From contig NZ_JAJVKW010000020.1 in NCBI RefSeq assembly GCF_024198255.1, positions 62,001 through 126,000 of the forward strand: a DNA stretch of 64,000 nucleotides, written 5' to 3'. The first letter of the stretch is position 1. Each line of letters begins with the position of its first letter. Below are positions 59,436 to 64,000 of the stretch, in pieces. The DNA comes from Myxococcus guangdongensis (GTDB taxonomy: Bacteria > Myxococcota > Myxococcia > Myxococcales > Myxococcaceae). The notes below the pieces were generated by a model. That model saw only the letters and a list, made by a program, of their open reading frames with translations, made no database searches and was not told the origin of the DNA. Both the position numbers and the translations under genes were made by a program.

Positions 59436-60386
59436 ATGAAACCCCACTTCCTGACGTTCTTCTGTGAGCTGGCACCGGGTCCGCTCGGCGAACTGTTCGA
59501 CACTGAAGGCGTCCTCGAGGACCTGCGCGAGATGCGCGCGGGCGTGAGCCTGGGGCTCGTGGACCTGACGGGCGAGCGCGCCCAGGTCGTCCGCCGCCTC
59601 AACCGCGAGGGCATCCCCGTCACCGCGTGGCTCCTGCTCCCTCCCGAGCAGGGCTACTGGTTCCACGCCGGCAACATCGTGCAGGCCCGCGCGCGCTACG
59701 AGGCCTTCCGCACCTGGTCCGCCCAACATGACCTGAAGTGGTCGAGCGTGGGCCTGGACATCGAGCCCGACATCGAGGAGCTGCGCCGCTGGGCGCGCGC
59801 GCCCCTGCGCAGCCTCCCGGGCCTGCTGTCGCGACTGCTCCTGCGAGGCGGCCGCTCGCGCGACGCCAAGACGGGCTACCGCGCGCTCGTCGAGCGCATC
59901 CGCGCGGATGGCCACAAGGTGGACACGTACCAGTTCCCCTTCATCGTCGACGAGCGCCAGGCGCGCTCCTCCGTCCTGCGCCGCGTGGCGGGCATGCTCG
60001 ACGTGCCCACGGACCGCGAGGTGCTGATGCTCTACACCAGCTTCGTGCGCCCCCAGGGGCCGGCGCTGCTGTGGAGCTACGCGCCCGGCTCCACCTCCAT
60101 CGCCGTGGGCAGCACGGGCGGCGGCGTGGAGCTGCCGGGGCTGCTCGCGTCGCCCCCGCTGGATTGGACGGAGCTGTCGAGAGACTTGCGCCTGGCGGTG
60201 CGGTGGACGCATGACCTGCACGTGTTCAGCCTGGAGGGCTGCGTGAAGCAGGGCTTCCTGCCCCGGCTGCGCGACTTCAACTGGGATGCGCCCGTGGAGC
60301 CGCCCTGGGTGGACTCCCGGCGCGTGGACGCCATGCGCCGGGCCGCTCGGAGCGTGCTCGGCGTGTCGGGCCGCCTGCTGCGCTGA
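59436..60386 (+). CDS. Conserved hypothetical protein, possible TIM-barrel glycosidase-like fold
   Basis: A 316-residue soluble protein. Strand-ending acidic residues recur as in a beta/alpha barrel: VSLGLVDLTGE, IPVTAWLLLPPEQGYW, SVGLDIEPDIEEL (two acidic residues at a strand end), VDTYQFPFIVDERQ and REVLMLYTSF, with HVFSLEGCVKQGFLPRL near the end. The GLDIEPD motif is reminiscent of glycoside-hydrolase-like proteins, but no family is certain. Start ATG 59436 follows GGAGG; an upstream GTG (59415) is in frame. Confidence 0.72.
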   Translation: MKPHFLTFFCELAPGPLGELFDTEGVLEDLREMRAGVSLGLVDLTGERAQVVRRLNREGIPVTAWLLLPPEQGYWFHAGNIVQARARYEAFRTWSAQHDLKWSSVGLDIEPDIEELRRWARAPLRSLPGLLSRLLLRGGRSRDAKTGYRALVERIRADGHKVDTYQFPFIVDERQARSSVLRRVAGMLDVPTDREVLMLYTSFVRPQGPALLWSYAPGSTSIAVGSTGGGVELPGLLASPPLDWTELSRDLRLAVRWTHDLHVFSLEGCVKQGFLPRLRDFNWDAPVEPPWVDSRRVDAMRRAARSVLGVSGRLLR

Positions 60387-60538
60387 AGCGAGCAGGGCAG
60401 CGCACATCTGGCGGGAGGGAAGGCGCCTCGCGTCAATGTGATGCTTTGGACGGGAAGGGTTGACGCTCGGGGCGCACGGCAGTGTCATGCGCCCCGACTC
60501 TCCGAGCTGAATCCCCGCCTGCTCGGAATGGGAACGCC

Positions 60539-63500
60539 ATGACCGACTCCTGTCTGACGTCGAAGCTCCTCGGCGCGCTCGTGCTCTCCACGAGCCTGCT
60601 CACGGCCGCCCCCGCCGTGGCCGCCGCGCCCGTCAACTCCACCTCCGTGCCGAATGGAGGCTTCGAGACCGCGGGCGGCGCCTCGTCCGTGCCCGCCTTC
60701 TGGACAGCCCGGGGCGCGGGCAAGGTGTCCACGAGCAGCACGCGCAAGGCGGAGGGCTCGCGTGGCCTGCTCATCGAGAGCCCGCAAGGCGGAGGAGAGA
60801 CCACCGTCGAGTCCGGCGAGCTGCGGCTCCAGGTGGGCCAGCTCTACCGGCTGAGCGCGTGGGTGCGCACCCAGGACGTCCAGGCGGACCCGCTCGCGCG
60901 CTATCCCACGCCCCACGGCGCGTGCGTCTCGATGAAGAGCTTCCCATTCACCAACTGCACGCCCGCGACCAGCGCGGACGCGGGGGGCCGCGCCTCGGTC
61001 GTCTTCTTCGCCACCCAGGCCACGGACCGCGTGCAGCTCCACCTGGGCCGCAACGGCAAGGCCACCGGCTCCGTCTGGTACGACGACGTGCGCGTCGAGC
61101 CCGTGGAGGACATCAACGCGTACGTGCCCCTGGAGTCCGTGCGCTGGGCGGGCAAGGGCTTCCGCTACGACGACGGCGGGTGGATCTACGTCCACATCGA
61201 GGGCGACCCGTACGAGCGCGGCCACCAGTTCGGTGAGCTCGTGCCGCAGGAGATCGTCCGCTACATGGAGAAGCTCGGCGTCCAGAAGGACAAGGCCGAC
61301 CCGGCGAAGGGCTGGAGCCACCAGCGGCTGCTCGCGGACTCGCTCTTCCTGCGCAAGTTCGACCCCGAGTACCTGGAGGAGATGAAGGGCATCGCCGACG
61401 GCGCGAACAAGGCCGGGGCCAAGTTCAAGGATCGCTCGCTGGACCTGCTCGACATCGTCACGCTCAACACCGCCGTGGACGCGGGCCAGCTCGAGGAGGC
61501 CAACCGCGCCACGTCCACCTCGCTGTCCGGCCGCACCTTCCTCAAGGCCGACGACGAGGCCGAGCGCGGAGGGAAGGGGGACCACTGCTCGTCCTTCGTC
61601 GCCACCAAGTCCGCCACCAAGGATGGCCGCGCCATCATGGGGCAGATCTTCATGTGGAACGGCTACACCGGCGTCCACTGGGACGTGGTGCTGGACGTGC
61701 AGCCCACGCGCGGCCATCGCTTCGTGATGCAGACCTTCCCGGGCGGCATCCACAGCGGCGCGGACTGGTTCATCAACGCCGCGGGCATCGTCATCGGCGA
61801 GACGACGGTGGGCCAGACGCCGTTCGACCCGAACGGCACGCCGCAGAGCAACCGCATCCGCAAGGCCGCGCAGTACGCGTCCTCCATCGACGACGTCGCG
61901 CGCATCATGAAGGACCAGAACAACGGCCTGTACACCAACGACTGGACGCTCGCGGACACGAAGACGGATGAGGGCGCGTGCCTGTTGCTCGGCACGAAGA
62001 AGACGCGGCTGTGGCGCACCGGCAGCAAGGGCAACACGGCCGACACGCCGGGCAACCTCAAGGACTTCATCTGGGCGAACAACAACAACCGCGATCTGGA
62101 CGTCCGCAAGGAGTCCGTCTCCAACCCGGACAACGCCCCCGCGGACCTGGCCTTCAACACGTGGAACCGCGACATCGCCTTCTGGGAGTACTACCAGCAG
62201 CACGGCAAGAAGGGCTTCGACCTGGACTCGGCCATCCGCATGCTGGCCTCCAGCCCCATCAACCGGCCCCACGCGTGTGATGGCAAGGTCACCACGTCCG
62301 AGATGGCCGAGAAGATGATGTTCCTGGCCCACTACGGGAAGACGACGCTGCGCGAGAAGATGATCGGCAGCCGCTTCATGCCGGACCTGCCCGGCGCCAC
62401 GCCGCACCTGTCCCTGGGCTACACGACGTTCAGCCCCCTCTACGTCTCCGCCAAGCTCAAGCAGGCCCAGAAGACGTGGAAGGCGCCCGAGGAGCCGCAG
62501 GCCCTCAAGCGTGACTACTCCCGCGTGAAGGACGCGGTCGGCTTCGACGACAAGCTCCTGTGGTCCAACACGCTCTTCCCCGCGACGGACGGGGAGAACT
62601 GGCTGGTGAGTGGCACGGCCGCGTACTGGAAGCTGCTCAAGGACGTCTCCGGGCAGGAGGGCAAGCAGGACAAGGCGTTCGAGACGCAGCGGGACGTGCT
62701 CGCGGACCTCAATGACCGCTTCCTCTTCACCACCTCGCGTGAGGCGGACGTCGCGCCGGCCTCCGCGAAGACGGAGTACGGGCGCTATGGCACGTACCTG
62801 GTGCCGCGCATCAAGGGCACCTTCGCGCTGCACCAGCTCCGGCTGCTCGTGGGCAACGAGGGCTTCTCCAAGGTGATGAACGCCGTGCACGCGAAGTACG
62901 CGAACAAGGACATCACCAGCGCGGACTTCAAGCGCCTCGCGCAGGAGGCGTCGGGCAAGGACGTGGGCGCCTTCGTCGGCCAGTGGCTGGAGCGCACGGG
63001 GCTGCCCCAGCCGCGCTTCAAGGCCAGCGCGGCGCAGGTGAAGGACGGCTACGAGGTGACGCTGAAGGTGGAGCAGCCGGGCCCCAAGCCCTGGCACTTC
63101 GTCACCCTGGTGGAGGTGCGGACCGCGAAGGGCTCCACGCTGGAGCGCATCGAGGTGAAGGCCGCCGCGAACGAGACCTTCGTGCTGAAGACGGCGGAGG
63201 CGCCGGTGCGCGTGGTGTTCAACGCGGGCAACGACGTACCTGTGGTGCGCGAGCGCTTCCAGGTGCTGGGCAACCAGACGGACGCGTGGGAGCGGCTGCT
63301 GCTGGTGCACGGCACCGCGCGCCAGACGGAGTCCATGCGCACGCTGGCGCTGGGCTACCGCGAGGTGCTCGCGGATGTGTTCACCGAGCGGCTGGTCCCC
63401 ATCGCACCGGACGCGGAGGTGACGGACGCGCAGCTCGCGGAGCGGGACCTGGTCCTCTTCGGCGGCGCGGAGGACAACGCGCTGATGGCCCGGCTGGCGT

Positions 63501-63856
63501 CCGAGAAGAAGCTGCCCGTGGAGCTGGGCCGCCGCTTCTTCCGCTGGCAGGGGAAGACGTATGGACGCCCGGATGACGGCATCGCGATGGCGCTGCCCAA
63601 CCCGTGGAACCCGAAGCGCGCGATGTACCTCTACGTCGCGAACAGCGGGCTCCAGCTGTGGCAGATGACGCGGACCTATCAGCGCAACCTCCAGGGCTGG
63701 GCCGTGTTCCGGGGCGGGGACGTGGCCTCGAAGGGCTTCCATGACCTGGATGCCTTGTCCCAGGACGTCGCGGTGACGCCGGCTCCGGCCGCGCCCGCGA
63801 CACCGGCACCCGCGACTCCCGCGCCCGTGCCGGCCCCGGTGATGGGTCAGCGTTGA
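60539..63856 (+). CDS. Exported NTN-hydrolase (C45-like) fused to M1-peptidase-like C-terminal region
   Basis: A 1105-residue protein. Signal peptide about 1-29 (A-V-A-A-A). A CBM-like beta sandwich follows at about 33-185 (NGGFETAGG, SVWYDDVRVEP). Then a C45/PLBD-type NTN-hydrolase region (about 190-650): GDPYERGHQFGELVP, a propeptide, and candidate nucleophile Cys 350 in DHCSSFVATKSATKDGRAIM. About 740-870 resembles the helical end of M1 aminopeptidases (KGTFALHQLRLLVGNEGFSK, FVGQWLERTGLPQPRF). A beta region and a Pro/Ala-rich tail close the protein. Autocleavage before Cys 350 and an acyl-amide-hydrolysing role are inference. GGGAA before ATG 60539 fixes the start. Confidence 0.82.
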   Translation: MTDSCLTSKLLGALVLSTSLLTAAPAVAAAPVNSTSVPNGGFETAGGASSVPAFWTARGAGKVSTSSTRKAEGSRGLLIESPQGGGETTVESGELRLQVGQLYRLSAWVRTQDVQADPLARYPTPHGACVSMKSFPFTNCTPATSADAGGRASVVFFATQATDRVQLHLGRNGKATGSVWYDDVRVEPVEDINAYVPLESVRWAGKGFRYDDGGWIYVHIEGDPYERGHQFGELVPQEIVRYMEKLGVQKDKADPAKGWSHQRLLADSLFLRKFDPEYLEEMKGIADGANKAGAKFKDRSLDLLDIVTLNTAVDAGQLEEANRATSTSLSGRTFLKADDEAERGGKGDHCSSFVATKSATKDGRAIMGQIFMWNGYTGVHWDVVLDVQPTRGHRFVMQTFPGGIHSGADWFINAAGIVIGETTVGQTPFDPNGTPQSNRIRKAAQYASSIDDVARIMKDQNNGLYTNDWTLADTKTDEGACLLLGTKKTRLWRTGSKGNTADTPGNLKDFIWANNNNRDLDVRKESVSNPDNAPADLAFNTWNRDIAFWEYYQQHGKKGFDLDSAIRMLASSPINRPHACDGKVTTSEMAEKMMFLAHYGKTTLREKMIGSRFMPDLPGATPHLSLGYTTFSPLYVSAKLKQAQKTWKAPEEPQALKRDYSRVKDAVGFDDKLLWSNTLFPATDGENWLVSGTAAYWKLLKDVSGQEGKQDKAFETQRDVLADLNDRFLFTTSREADVAPASAKTEYGRYGTYLVPRIKGTFALHQLRLLVGNEGFSKVMNAVHAKYANKDITSADFKRLAQEASGKDVGAFVGQWLERTGLPQPRFKASAAQVKDGYEVTLKVEQPGPKPWHFVTLVEVRTAKGSTLERIEVKAAANETFVLKTAEAPVRVVFNAGNDVPVVRERFQVLGNQTDAWERLLLVHGTARQTESMRTLALGYREVLADVFTERLVPIAPDAEVTDAQLAERDLVLFGGAEDNALMARLASEKKLPVELGRRFFRWQGKTYGRPDDGIAMALPNPWNPKRAMYLYVANSGLQLWQMTRTYQRNLQGWAVFRGGDVASKGFHDLDALSQDVAVTPAPAAPATPAPATPAPVPAPVMGQR

Positions 63857-64000
63857 ATCGCCGACCGCGCGGCGAGCCCTGGTGAGGGGCTCGTCGTCGT
63901 GGCGGACGCTTCAAGAAACGTCTCGGCGTGAGGGGCAGGGGGGCCTCTTGCCCTCGTGGCGGACCGTGAGGCGATCCCGGCGAAGGGGACTTCCTGGAGG
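63857..64000. other. Right-hand end of window, no gene seen
   Basis: 144 bases after the NTN-hydrolase stop contain no recognisable gene start or clear hairpin. Confidence 0.4.

Noticed and set aside
60485-63742. Very long open frame antisense to the NTN-hydrolase gene (over 1000 codons)
   Set aside because: Composition is Arg/His/Gly/Val-rich, as expected for the shadow of a GC-rich gene; the plus-strand frame has a signal peptide and recognisable domains.

Overview
The DNA is high in G+C, coding-dense and rich in short secreted lipoproteins. It also has an OAA/MBHA-type lectin, large multidomain extracellular lipoproteins and ImpE-like, DUF418 and DUF4336 proteins. These point to a myxobacterium, most likely a member of the Myxococcaceae (inference; no rRNA is present to confirm it). 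I found no rRNA, tRNA, CRISPR array, intact insertion sequence or prophage. Most of the window is ordinary chromosomal DNA with accessory islands.

Layout. 1-4559 (minus): a three-gene set of exported proteins, ending in a gene cut by the window edge that carries a pretoxin-like segment. 4560-5431: no convincing gene. 5432-17722: amidohydrolase, small lipoproteins, a CHAP-type peptidase, a PSD/PsiD-like decarboxylase, BioY, a TrmJ-like methyltransferase, a tandem BamE-like protein, an RluA-family protein lacking the catalytic Asp, and a coiled-coil gene next to an orphan TagJ/ImpE gene. 17735-25515: the most unusual region. Two paralogous lipoproteins of about 1000 residues (GON domain, beta/gamma-crystallin-like repeats, VPS62/DUF946 domain) lie divergent from two overlapping genes for caspase-fold (clan CD, C80-like) proteins. 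One of these keeps the His/Cys dyad; the other has lost both residues.

25575-36592: EEP-family phosphohydrolase, Cys-rich peptide, DUF4336, methyltransferase/AraC divergent pair, a translationally coupled pair of alpha/beta hydrolases resembling exosortase-associated hydrolases, and a membrane protein. 36815-47590: a lower-GC orphan gene, XdhC plus single-chain xanthine dehydrogenase, a LysR/MFS divergent pair, DUF418, endonuclease III, and a cyclic-nucleotide-binding/DUF1003 protein. 47927-64000: lipoprotein serpin, large exported proteins of unknown role, a DJ-1-like lipoprotein, an AraC regulator overlapping a repeat lipoprotein, a two-repeat OAA-type lectin, a probably frameshifted gene, MenB, a VOC protein, and a 1105-residue NTN-hydrolase/M1-like fusion.

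Several convergent gene pairs are separated by strong GC-rich hairpins, listed as terminators. Functions are assigned from sequence motifs read by eye; no database search was run.
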